Below are positions 37,461-48,481 of a DNA stretch of 64,000 bases, in pieces (position 1 is the stretch's first letter; each line of letters starts with the position of its first letter). The notes under the pieces are model-generated. The model worked only from the letters and a program-made list of their open reading frames with translations. It made no database searches and was not told the DNA's origin. The position numbers were made by a program, and so were the translations under genes. The stretch is from Sapria himalayana (Eukaryota > Streptophyta > Magnoliopsida > Malpighiales > Rafflesiaceae). The DNA lies in assembly GCA_029783825.1 (NCBI GenBank), contig JAREIK010000373.1, positions 181,749 through 245,748 on the forward strand, in the 5' to 3' direction.

Positions 37461-38260
37461 TTTTAGCTGTAAGTCATTCCATTAATTTGATCCTGATCAT
37501 GTAATACAATACAGATAGAACTCATGTGATTGCTCAGCAATAATCATACTCAACACAAAATTATGTGCACGTATGTTTCCATGCTAGCTTTTGTGATTCC
37601 TTCTCCATCTCTCTCATCAGTTTGAAGAACTCTAGACAGGTATCAAACAAAAAGTATGCCCTATTGGTTCATTTCTAGATGGTTTTTATTTTTTTGATAT
37701 GAGAGATAAGTTTGGGTGTAGGGAGTTATGAAAGTAATAATGCACCAATGTGATATACTAAACAACAAATAGCTCGCTTGTTGTTTGTATGAATCATATA
37801 AAGAAAGAATTATGTCAGCTCATACATCATCGCCTCATACCTAACCACACATATTAGCTTGTATGAGATTTATTAATTATTATGTCTCTACTCTTCTAAT
37901 AACACCATTTAAGTACTTAATATTAAAAGGTCTTCACACATAGATCATGACAAATAGGCTATATCCTAATGCTCAGTGATACTTCCACACCAAAAGTTTA
38001 CGTCCAGAATGAATAAAAAAATTACTATAAGAATCTTGAGGTTTACTATGACCCCTAAGTTCTCAATTTTTTTCTTTACCAAATATAGCCAAGACACCTT
38101 TGCTAAAAGATCATGCTAAAAAACAAATCTTATTGTTATAATTAAGCACTAAAACATCAAAATAGAGTTTATATTTTAATATTTTTAATTCATCAAGATA
38201 CTTTAGGTCCACAAATGGAAACAAAAGATAATTTTTTATAAGTTTTTAAACCTCTATACT
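37461..38260. other. Unassigned stretch
   Basis: The base composition is more mixed than in the surroundings, but I see no reading frame, RNA or repeat that I can name. Confidence 0.35.
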
Positions 38261-38299
38261 ATGGACTTATTGCATGCCAAGACACAATATGTCTATATA

Positions 38300-38326
38300 T
38301 TGTATACACATACATTATATATATTG

Positions 38327-38379
<53 letters not shown>

Positions 38380-38411
38380 TATGGATATAGATATATTGTA
38401 TGTATATATAA

Positions 38412-38453
<42 letters not shown>

Positions 38454-38516
38454 ATTATATATATAAATAAATAAGCACACACAAACACAATATATATAGA
38501 TATACACATGCACACA

Positions 38517-38560
<44 letters not shown>

Positions 38561-38688
38561 ATAGTATATATAGTATATATATATGATTTATTTATATGTA
38601 TAATATAAAGATAAGAAAATAAAAATTAAATAATATTTTTGATTTTTATAAAAAATGCAATCTGGATTCCTATTTAATTTGACACATA

Positions 38689-38747
<59 letters not shown>

Positions 38748-38802
38748 CTTACCACAAATATATTGTATATAAACAAAATATAGATAGAACATAAATAAAT
38801 AC

Positions 38803-38830
<28 letters not shown>
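38300..38830. repeat. Microsatellite cluster with facing (CA)n and (TG)n tracts
   Basis: (CA) about 24 units lie at 38329-38377 and (TG) about 13 units at 38427-38453, separated by about 50 bp of TA-rich DNA, so the tracts can pair as a hairpin. (GTAT)n near 38536-38560, (TA)n near 38699-38740 and (CATA)n near 38799-38818 follow. Short frames encoding Tyr/Ile/His/Cys runs on both strands are artefacts. Confidence 0.9.
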
Positions 38831-38833
<3 letters not shown>

Positions 38834-39479
38834 ATTAAAAATAAGATATATAATTATAAAATATTTTTTTTTATAAAAATGCAAGTTGGATTCTTATTTG
38901 ATCTAACCCATTACCCATAGTCTTTCTTATATATATATATTTTTTAAAATAGGATTGACGATTTTTTTTATAGATACATACATACATGCATGCATACATA
39001 CATATATATTACGACAAATGATATAATCAAGTTGATTATTTTCAATACACCAAGGTATTATTATTTTTTCAATTTGTTGTATAAAATATCATTTTTTTTC
39101 TTAATTAAAAAACAAATATAATTTTATTTGGGATACATAAACATAATTTTTTTATATTAGTTGTGACACAATATTGTTTGTACGAGTATCTTACCTTCTT
39201 TGACCCCATACCCTCAAAATTTATAAATGAGCCAAAAGTATAATATGAGCTAGGTTTGAGTGGGACGAAAAAAATTGTTAAACTTGCTACCACTAAACAT
39301 TAATAATTCATTTTCCCAAACCAAGTATAATTTCTCCATTTATTATTACCCAAATGATTTGTTAACATTTGCACTTAATATATATATTTTAAAAAATATT
39401 CTCTTTTTAAAATACAACTCTTACAAAAATGTATATGAACTTTATATTCATATTTACACATAATTACCCCTTAAATCTA
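38831..39479. other. Unassigned AT-rich stretch
   Basis: The small open frames at 39105-39293 (minus) and 39260-39463 (plus) have no recognisable domain. A CATA/CATG tetranucleotide run occurs near 38975-39005. Nothing else is supported. Confidence 0.4.
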
Positions 39480-39525
39480 TGATAATCACACACACACACA
39501 CAAACATATGCATGCATGTAAGTAA

Positions 39526-39559
<34 letters not shown>

Positions 39560-39700
39560 ATATTTCCTTCCATCAAAACATCTACTTAAGTGAATTGAGA
39601 TTTATTTTCAAGTTGCAAAACTTTCATAAGAAACACATGCGCGCACACGCACACACGTACACACACACACACACACACACAAACACTCATACACCACAAG
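39480..39700. repeat. CA, CATG and TA microsatellites
   Basis: (CA)n near 39488-39503, CATG/GTAAG steps and (TA)n near 39530-39556, then a CA/CG-rich run at about 39638-39690 including GCGCGCACACGCACACACG. The last mixes CA and CG steps that can adopt left-handed DNA. Confidence 0.8.
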
Positions 39701-40395
39701 TGGATGTGATTAATTGTTTTCTTTTTCTTTGTAGTAAAAAAAAGATGACATAAAAAGAACCTAATTTTTTAATAACACGTTTTCAATATTTTTGTTGAGG
39801 AAGAATTGAAGGATATGTTTTAGAAGAACAAGAAAAAATAAAAAAAAAAGCAAAAAAAAAACCTTTTACAATGTAATAAAGATAATCTAATATCAATTAA
39901 ATTTATGGAACACATTAATATCAATGGCGAAAAATATAACATATGGTTGATAAAGCAAATCAGTTAAAGTTATTACACATGTTACAATCACAGTGCTAAG
40001 TGCTAAGTGCTAACAACGTTTGGTCTCTCATCTGTGGGAACCAGTGGGCCGTGAATCAAAGAAGTCCTCCGGGATAAAAAAATTCCAATCCAACAGCCTG
40101 AAACACGTGATTATTGAACATGTGTAACAATTTTAAACTTGATTACATGTATTTTAAACTTGATTTTCTTTCTCTAGTCCCTCTATTCTGCTTACAAAAT
40201 TATCGAATCTAAAAAAATTATGATTTTATCTCCTAACTAGAAAGTAATCACGATTTGACCTTTATTATTTAGAATAACAATTAATGAACTAATGCAAAAT
40301 TTTCAAAACATTAACAATTTTAAAATCACAAGTTAATTAAAATTCAAAATAAAAAAAATTAGATTATTTAAAACTTTAAAATCTTCTATCTTCTG
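39701..40395. other. Unassigned AT-rich stretch
   Basis: No gene was recognised. A short direct repeat AGTGCTAAGTGCTA is visible near 39990-40010. Confidence 0.35.
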
Positions 40396-40544
40396 TGCAT
40401 CATTGACATTCAGCAAGGTCGGGCATGGTAGTGCACTTTGTTATGCTTATCATGCCTTGATGGGCCGGTGGACAACACTACCATGTCATGCTGTGAAAAA
40501 ATGTGTAATGCTAGCATGAGATGACCTATTTAACACCTTTATAG
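40396..40544. mobile_element. hAT right-end remnant
   Basis: GGTCGGGCATGGTAGTG, CATGCCTTGATGGGCC and CATGTCATGCTGTG words precede an end reading TTTAACACCTTTATA. That resembles the right end of the full hAT element (TTGACACCTCTA at 20301). No target duplication is visible. It is probably a mutated piece of the same family. Confidence 0.55.
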
Positions 40545-41290
40545 TCTTAATCGAATGTAAGCTATTCTAGAATAAACCCAAGTTAGCTTGGAAAGAATGC
40601 GAGCTAGCCTAGAACAAATCTAGGCTAGCATGGAATTAATCTGAGTTAACCTAGAATGAATCTGAGCTAGCCTAGAATGAACTCGTGCTATCCTAGAATG
40701 ACATCGAGCTAGCCTAGAATGAATCTAAGCTAGATTGGAATGAATCCGAGCTTGAGGTGCGAAGCAGGCCATGTCATGCTGGCATGATGTGCTTTTTCTC
40801 AGCACGGCCATTCTGTGCATAGTCGTGCTCACCTTGCCAAATGACGAAGAGAGGAAAACAAAAAAAAAAGTGATCATGTGGCCAAATGTTTTTTAAAAAA
40901 TAGACGGCTCGTGATGGGGCGGTCAAATTAAAAAAAAATAAAATAAAACTAGCCGTAAAGGTTTACCATTCCGTTGGCCCCATCACGAAGCATGACTCAT
41001 GCTGGCCCATCATGCCACAAACTATGCCATGGGGTGGCTCAGCGTGAGGCACGGTTCTGGACCATGCCATGCTGTGCCAGGCACTGCTAATCTGGGACAT
41101 GCCCGGCCCGCCCTACCTATCTGACATCCCTTATTCCAAGCTAGCCTAGAATGAACTTGGGCTGGTCTAGAATGAACATGGGCCAACTCAAAATGAATCA
41201 GGCTAGCCTATAATGAACCCCAACTAGTCTAGAATGAATTCATGTAGTCATGCTAGCCTAAAATGAATACATAATAGAATGGAATGAATT
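40545..41290. repeat. About 21-bp minisatellite, split by a small hAT element
   Basis: Degenerate units of the form GAGCTAGCCTAGAATGAATC repeat through about 40555-40751 and continue at 41134-41290. The 382-bp GC-rich insert at 40752-41133 separates the two parts. At least eight units are readable on the left and five on the right. They do not occur in copy 1. Confidence 0.85.
40752..41133. mobile_element. Small non-autonomous hAT element, 382 bp
   Basis: The ends read TTGAGGTGCGAAGC on the left and, in reverse complement, TAAGGGATGTCAGA on the right: imperfect versions of a hAT terminus. The flanks ATCCGAGC (40744-40751) and TTCCAAGC (41134-41141) agree at six of eight positions, as expected for an aged 8-bp duplication inside the minisatellite. 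The interior is GC-rich with GGCATG/CACGG words like the 3688-bp hAT. It also holds an 11-bp inverted repeat CGTGATGGGGC / GCCCCATCACG. No coding capacity is present. Confidence 0.72.
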
Positions 41291-41299
41291 TATGTTAGC

Positions 41300-41465
41300 T
41301 TCATGCATTAAGCGCAAACATGTCAAGGTTTGGCCTGACATGATCCTGGCAGCCGACAAGCCATACCAGGTTACCATTTTAAGAGCCATGTAATGCTAGG
41401 TATGACATAGTGGCAAGACTAAGCCTAAAAAATATGGCATCCCACTTAGCAAGGTCTGTTGGATA
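41300..41465. mobile_element. Possible hAT subterminal remnant
   Basis: TGTCAAGGTTTGGCCTGACA and GGCAGCCGACAAGCC words resemble the TTTGGCCTGATCAGGCC region of the full hAT right end. Borders and target duplication are not visible. Confidence 0.4.
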
Positions 41466-43390
41466 TCTATATGCTGATTATTTCTAACTATGGGAGGCCA
41501 CCAATGAAATAAAAATTCTTATGATGTCTATTTTATCAAGTTGATAGAAACATATTTTAATAATCAATATAAAATATATGAGTAAACCTGCTGACAATAC
41601 ATCTTATCTTATGATAATATATCTCCTCATCTAGATATGTTTTCACAATGAACACCCACCTATGTCATATCTTACAAAGGCAATCATAAGACATGATACC
41701 ATCTTAAATGAGATAATATTTAAGAATGAGACATGAGTATCACACTACAAAAATACCTATACAATAAGATGCTAGGTAGAAATCTTCACTTTATTTTGAA
41801 GAGTGATTAGAAGACTAATATCATAGGAATTGCGATCAGAACACATGGCTACATGAGAGACTTTTTGATGCTCTGAACATGCTATGCATGTCTCTTCTCA
41901 ATACAAACTCTATGTTTTGTACAATCAAGTCTTGTAGTCCCTAAATCATCATGAGCCAGAATTGGAGTAGACCCGAGGATTACCAAGTTGTATGGACTCG
42001 AAAGATATTTACTTTCATGTGAAACTTTGCTCTCTCTAGAGTTAACTTGATCTGTACTTATTGGTCAATATGATGATTTCACATAAATATTATCATAAAG
42101 TGAACCAAATTCAATTGTAACCGATGAGTGATCATCCCTTCTCATTGGAGGCTCAGGAAAGACTGAAAATTAATTTACTCACATATATCATTTGGACTCT
42201 TGTTCTAGGCTCATTAAAAAATGAGTCTAACTTAAAAAAATATAAATATTTTCTAAGACTCAATCAGATTCTGATTAAAAATACTAGCATTCTTTTTAGA
42301 TACTAGAATAACCAAGAAAATTAAATCTCAAAGTACTAGGTATTACCTTTTCTTGTCATATGAAAAAAAGATGAAAAAGACAAACACACCAAAATACTCC
42401 GAGTGATATTAAATAATATCTTTTTCCAAAATAAATGATTTAAAAAATCATATTATTAGAAATGATAAAAAAAATATTCAATTGAGAAAATAGATTTGAT
42501 TAATATATTTTTGGAAGACTATTTCAAAATACTTCGATTAAAAATCTGAGTTGTCTCAATCAAATATCAATTCATCCTTTTTAAAAATCTCTTTACATGA
42601 TGTATCAATATATGAGGTCTGGTATATAACCTCAAGATTCGCACATAAAGTATGAAAACTATCTGATACATTATTACTTCTACTATTTTTTTTATTTTAA
42701 TTTCATTTTTTTTATGAAATGACTGAAAATAAAATATATATATATATAATTTAAAATAAAAAAAATGTAATTTAAAATTAAAAAAAACAAGTAAAACATG
42801 TATAATTATCAATCATTATGATAAAATATCCTAACTTCTTTTAAATTTTATCTATAGGGAGCTTTCATTTTTCTTCTAAATGTATCAGATCGAATGAATC
42901 TTTGCTCACACAGATCTGATGGACAAAAAAAATATCTTATGAAATATAACAAAGAGAGATCTAATACCAGAAATGAGCAAATATCTAAAAAATAATCAAA
43001 ATTGACATTATTTATTTAATATATATTTATTTTAATAGTTATTATAGTTTCCATTTGTTTATAAATTTACAAATTTTTTTTATTTGTTGATTATTTTATT
43101 ACATATGAGAATACTCGACATAATAGGTGTCCAAATTCATATTGCCCATTGTATAAGGATACATCATTGTACATTATTTTTCAAGAGTTTTATTGATATT
43201 TTGAATTTATTTTCATCATGTTATTAGAGCTAGTACCTTAGAGAGCTCAAATACTATGATTTGTAGAAAGATAAGTGCATGTAGATAGTAACATCACAAT
43301 CACAGATGCACTATGTGTAACATTACATGCGTGTACAATACCTCTTTCCTAAGAAGGCACACATAATGTGTTCCCTCCCATCTCTCCATT
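41466..43390. other. Unassigned AT-rich stretch
   Basis: No reading frame with a recognisable domain was found; the frames at 42124-42306 (plus) and 42567-42812 (minus) are short and featureless. Near 43219, TGTTATTAGAGCTAG follows TCATCA and is reminiscent of a Copia retrotransposon LTR end plus primer-binding site. It differs from the usual word at three positions and no LTR pair was found. Confidence 0.4.
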
Positions 43391-43494
43391 GCATGGCTAT
43401 TGCATGAGATGTACGTCGATGCCAACTACATCAATGTAGATGGTGCAAAGTGCAATGTGTAACAATGTGTGCAATTTCATGCGCATATGTACAT

Positions 43495-43645
43495 ATTCAT
43501 GCACAAGTGTGTGACAGTGTGTGCGGAAGTGTGTGACAGTGTGTGCGCAAGTGTGTGATAGAGTGTGCACAAGTGTATGATATTGTATGATAGTGTGTGC
43601 ACAAGTATGTGACAATGTGTGATAGTGTGTGTAAGTGCGTATGCA
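43495..43645. repeat. About 22-bp GTGTGCACAAGTGTGTGACA-type minisatellite
   Basis: Degenerate repeats of GTGTGCGCAAGTGTGTGACA appear about six times. A minus-strand frame (His/Thr-rich) runs through it and is a by-product of the repeat. Confidence 0.8.
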
Positions 43646-43719
43646 TTCTTCAATCATTTTTGACTATGTGTCCTTTCAAATTTTGAATCATATAAAAATT
43701 ATTTAGCATATTTTCTAGA

Positions 43720-44225
43720 GAATCCAAAATTAATTATTTTATTTATTTTTCTTGATTATTTTAGTATATAAAAAAGTACAAGTATTTTTCATTAATGTCT
43801 AGGATAATATTAGAGAGTGATGATATATTTTTAAAGCAAAACTCATTTTTTAGTGAATTTAGGATGAATAATAATCTAAAGATAAAATTAGACTCATTAT
43901 TTTTCCTCATTACCCTATAACCCCACTTAAATTTCTAGTTATAAGAGACTAGAAAGGATCACCACCAACTACATATGAACTTATTGGTTCAAATTATGAT
44001 TACACTCCTATGTATATGGGATCATCATTTGCTCTGACAAATATAAATCATATCAACTTTGAATAAAGTGAGATTTCCACAGAGAGGTAATTTACCTCGA
44101 ATCCAGATGACACAATAAATAGTCTAGGAATTTACTATAGTTCCTAGTCACAATGAGTTGAAAATTATAAAATTTACCACCCATAATTTAAAATTTATAC
44201 TAAGAAAAAAACACATGTGCATCAT
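43720..44225. repeat. Dispersed direct repeat, left copy
   Basis: It matches 44640-45125 at about 910 bp distance. Shared words include TTCTTGATTA followed by TAGTATATAAAAA, CATTTTTTAGTGA, TGAACTTATTGGTTCAAATT and TTTATACTAAGAAAAA. The copies are substantially diverged. They could be ends of a small element or an old segmental duplication; no terminal motif settles it. Confidence 0.7.
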
Positions 44226-44639
44226 GTTGGAATTTATTTCTATTTCACTTTATATCATACTTTTAACATTATTTTATAAAATAGTAAAATAATTAATTTA
44301 ATACAAATATTTAAAAAATAATAATATATTAAAAAATATTTATCAAATAGTTATAACATCTACTGTTTGAATCATAAAATTATACATTAGACTTCCTATG
44401 TTACAATCTTTCACAAAAAATAGGATTATTAAAAAGAAATAATAAATATTTAATTAAAATATTTTAGATACTCGATAAATCAACCACAAATTAACTCATC
44501 AAATAGTTGTCCTCTTATATTCTTTCTTACATTATACTCTTTTAGATCATGCATAATGGAGATACAACATTTAACTTTCCTCATAATTTTTAAAGACATT
44601 TATTTTTTCATAATCTCTCCATACAACATAAGATGAAAC
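44226..44639. other. Spacer between the direct repeats
   Basis: AT-rich DNA with no gene or recognisable motif. If the flanking repeats were LTR-like, this would be the internal region, but no primer-binding site or polypurine tract is evident. Confidence 0.35.
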
Positions 44640-45125
44640 CAAAAACATTGAGTTTAATCTTTCTTGATTAAATTAGTATATAAAAAGGATCCACATTTTA
44701 ATATAATAGTTTGATATAATATTAGTGAGTACTTACATTATTTTTTTGAGCATAATTTATTTTTTAGTGAGTTTGAAGAATAAGAATCCATAAAACATAT
44801 TTGGATCCATTACATTTACAAAATTTTCTGTTATCCCACTTGGATTGGACCTCTAGTTAAGTGACATAGACATGTATTAGCTACCAGTGAACTTATTGGT
44901 TTAAATTATGATAATATCATATTGAGTCATTATATCAATAAGTTTAAATCCGATTGAATCTAAAGAGAGTCTAACTTTCCATGAGAGAAAATTTACTTTG
45001 AGTTAAGACGATTCAATAGTCCATGTGGATATATTTATATTTCCTAATCATGACGATGCAAATATTAAAATATTTTATTGCCTGAGAATTAGAGTTTATA
45101 CTAGGAGAAAAATGACATATGCAAT
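44640..45125. repeat. Dispersed direct repeat, right copy
   Basis: Counterpart of 43720-44225, in the same orientation, ending at GAGTTTATACTAGGAGAAAA. See the left copy for shared words. Confidence 0.7.
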
Positions 45126-46479
45126 TGCTGCCTATTTAGAGCAAATAATATCTCTCAAAGAGCTAGATATCTTATGTCCAATGACCCTAATCTAAATTTT
45201 CTTATCTACAGATTGGCTAAAAAAATTATTAAGTTTCTTCTTAAAAATTGACATAATGGTGAGACATGAAAATAAAATATCATCATGATTTACGCCTAGT
45301 CCAGATGTCGGACTTCAATAACAACACTCCATTCTATTTGCTAAGTTCTCAATTACTAATTATTTTTTTAATTTAAAATATTTTATTATGTTATTCCTAT
45401 TAGTTGATAGAAGACTAAGAATTCTATGATAATTAGATCGAAATTAAATTTGCATAATAGAATTTTTTTTAGAATCTTTCAAAAATCTAACCAGAATACT
45501 CGAGTTTATATACAATCTCGTCACATTTTCTCTCACAATATCATTGTGATAAATGAAGATGGTCAAGTAACCTGATGCAGATCCAACTTCAAAGATCTTA
45601 TAGCTCAATTATGTTTACCTGAAATTTAATGTATCATGTCTTTTGGTATATTGATCAATATATCTTTTAAGGTGAGCGATATCACAAGTACTCCTATATG
45701 TATATATTTTTTATAATATATACTATACAAGATCTTCTTCGACACTCCAAATATTTTTTTTTGATTTTGTTAAGTACATCATATTACTAAATTTTGTTTT
45801 TTTTTTGTTTCTTAGGCAAATGAGTGAAAATGATAAGAGAAAACCTAGTTTCGAATATGAACCTTTCAGTCAAGTTATTGTTATTATTCAACATTATCAT
45901 TTTTTTATGTATGAGATTGAATTGAAAGTAGGAGTAAAATAATAATAATTTTAAATTATTTACATTTTTTAAATATAATTATTAATCTAAAATATACTAA
46001 ATAAAATTAATTATTTAAGCACAATCACAATGTATACCTTAACTTTATGTGTGTATTAAATACTTAAGATATGTACCTCATATTATTGTGCCTGAAAGTA
46101 AACTACTCACGAAACTAACACAAATATGACATACAAGACATGTTAGAATTATAAATTATTTAACAAAATAGCACAAATAGGATACAATATGAATTTAAGA
46201 ATAACGAAAAGAGAAAAAAAAGTAAAATATAACTATAAAAATAAAAATATATCAATTAAGTATTTATAGAAAAATTTTTAAAATAAAAATTATTTTTTTT
46301 TTATTTTTCACATATTTTAGGGTAGAAACTCGTCAGCTATCAAATTTTTACAGATAAGTAGTCGAATGCAATCCAATGGCTCAAAATTATTTTCACATAT
46401 AATGGGTATAAATATTTTAGCAAACAAGGTAACAACAACCATGATAAAAGATAACTATTTTTTCTAAAAACATCATGCT
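45126..46479. other. Unassigned AT-rich stretch
   Basis: No gene, RNA or repeat that I can name was seen. It is part of the copy 2 interior not shared with copy 1. Confidence 0.35.
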
Positions 46480-46656
46480 AATGGGTCATGCTACAATGTT
46501 AGGAAGACGAGCCATGCCAGACCTAATACAAGGCATGGTCGGACCCACCTAGCTCGACATGAATACGATCCAGGCCAAACATGGATGAATCATACTGTGC
46601 TAGACATGGATGAATCATGTTGTGCCTATGTCACCCAACCCACTTGACACATCAAC
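46480..46656. mobile_element. hAT end remnant
   Basis: GC-richer DNA with GAGCCATGCCAGACC, GGCATGGTCGGACCC and CATGGATGAATCAT (twice), ending CCACTTGACACATCAA, resembles the right end of the hAT family (CATTTGACACCTCTA). The small frame at 46610-46825 only crosses its edge and is not a gene. No target duplication was found. Confidence 0.5.
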
Positions 46657-46835
46657 ATTCTTAGTTTACACCTTGTTTCATCTAAGCTACATGTCATGGA
46701 ACTTTATACATCAGCCTGAAAGAAAATATTATAAATTTAGCTTGTTTCTAGTTAAAACTTTGTTTTTGTTTTTTATTAATTTTATTATGGACAAGAGCAA
46801 TCGAAATATGAAATACCCACTATAATTTTCCATTC

Positions 46836-47470
46836 ATATAACTATATATATTATATGTATAATAACATATAACTATAAATAATTCTATCATACTATATGT
46901 ATAACTATAAAAACTTTATACATAACTATATTTAAATATATAATTAACAACATATATTTAATATACATTTTTATATATTAGTATAAAAAATGCAATTTAG
47001 TATATCTATACCTAAACATAACTATATGTATAAATATATGAATTTATATGAAAAAATACACACACACACACACACACACATGTATAAATATAAGTTTAAC
47101 TATACGTATAACTATATGTATAACCACATGTAACTATATTTATAATTATATGTATAAAAAAATACAACATAATGTTTAACTATATGTGTATAACTATATA
47201 TAAATATTTGTATAACTTTAAAAAACAATATATAAATAAATATAACTTTATTTTTAATTATGTATACATATATGTAAATCTATATAATTATTTATAACTT
47301 TGTATACATATATTTAAATCTATATAATTATTTATAACTTTGTATATATTTATGTATAACTACTTATTACTACTTGTATGCATATATCTATATATAACTA
47401 TATGTTTAACTATATATAAATAATAATAACTACATATACTATATGTATACTAACATATAATTATAAATGG
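46836..47470. repeat. Copy 2 version of the about 540-bp CACTA repeat
   Basis: It contains slightly more than one unit of the repeat found three to four times at 7157-9060. An AT-rich position is replaced by (CA)n at about 47057-47080. Confidence 0.82.
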
Positions 47471-47735
47471 GTTAATACTAATTTGTTGCACTAACTTAAA
47501 ATTAAATGAAAAATGATATAATAGCAGCAATAAGTAACCACATAGTATAAGAGTGTCCGTTGGTCATGTTCATATATGGTATACTACAAATAAGGGTGGT
47601 ACTCTTTCCTAATCCTGAACCTTGGGCCTCAGGCTCATATATGAACTTATGTATGACAAAATATATAATATTTGATAGGTTTGTACCGAAAAAAAAAATT
47701 TCTTTTATGTAATTCCTCATTATAACACTACATTC
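47471..47735 (+). other. Conserved CACTA leader, copy 2
   Basis: It matches 9061-9340, sharing CCTTGGGCCTCAGGCTCATA-like sequence and TATGAACTTATGTATGA. The minus-strand frame here is not preserved in copy 1 and is not regarded as coding. Confidence 0.6.
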
Positions 47736-48125
47736 TGTGTATATCTCTCTCCTCTCTAATTCTTTCTATGTCACTCTCTTCCTCTTTTTCTTTCTGTGTC
47801 ACTCTTTCTTTCTTGTTATTTTCTTTCTCACTTTCCTTTCTTGTATGTTCTCTCTTTCTCTCTCTCTCTCTCCCTCTCTTTCTCCCTCTCTCCCTCTCTC
47901 TCTCTCTCCATATCTCTCTCTCTCTCTCTCTCTCTCTTTCCCTCTCTCTCTCTCTCTCTCCCTCTATCTCTCTCCCTCTCGCCATTTCTCCCCCCCCTCT
48001 CTCTTTCTCTCCATCTCTCCATTTCTCTCCCCTCTCTTTCTCCCCACCTTCACACACACACACACACACACACTCTCTCTCTCTCTCTCCCTCCCTCCCT
48101 TCCTCCCTCTCACCCTTCAAACTTT
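47736..48125. repeat. CT-rich polypyrimidine tract, copy 2
   Basis: A near-pure C/T tract with a (CA)n patch at about 48050-48072, at the same position as 9341-9705. The Arg/Glu-rich minus-strand frames and Ser/Leu-rich plus-strand frames come from the composition. Confidence 0.85.
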
Positions 48126-48403
48126 AAATTTCTTTCTTTTTTGCTTTCATTTCTTGTGCATTATCATCTTTTGCTCCCTTTATCTAGTATTACCATTATA
48201 TCTACTAATCTTTATCATGCTAAAATTTGTTTTATCTATTCATGTAAATTTTGCAAACACATTACCTCAATATTTATAATATTTACATTTTAAATATTCA
48301 CCTGTAAGTAATTTTATTTAATTATTAGTATATTTTGAAGTAATAGAATGTTTAATTCAAAATAATGATCGAGCATTATTTTTTATAAATAAAATAGGGC
48401 AAA

Positions 48404-48426
48404 ATGAGCATTAATTCAAAATAATG
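48404..48426 (+). other. Deletion scar: TNP2 start codon joined to sequence upstream of the second gene
   Basis: ATGAGC at 48404-48409 corresponds to the first two TNP2 codons at 9977-9982. Directly after it, the sequence follows 13771 onward of copy 1. About 3.79 kb of copy 1 is absent. A 16-bp word, TTAATTCAAAATAATG, at 48411-48426 is identical to 48352-48367 just upstream. Confidence 0.85.
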
Positions 48427-48481
48427 CATGCTTGTTCATCATATCTCTATTATTTGTTCTATGTTTTATTTTGTACAGCAG

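Noticed and set aside
42124..42306. 60-codon forward frame with a normal-looking composition
   Set aside because: It is short, has no recognisable motif, no splice or promoter context, and no second copy for comparison.
43397..43657. His/Thr/Cys-rich minus-strand frame that looks like zinc-finger spacing
   Set aside because: It comes from a 22-bp GT/CA-rich minisatellite; the Cys/His spacing follows the repeat unit.
47728..48120. Arg/Glu-rich minus-strand frame of 130 codons
   Set aside because: It is the complement of a CT-rich low-complexity tract and not conserved in sequence with the tract at 9341-9705.
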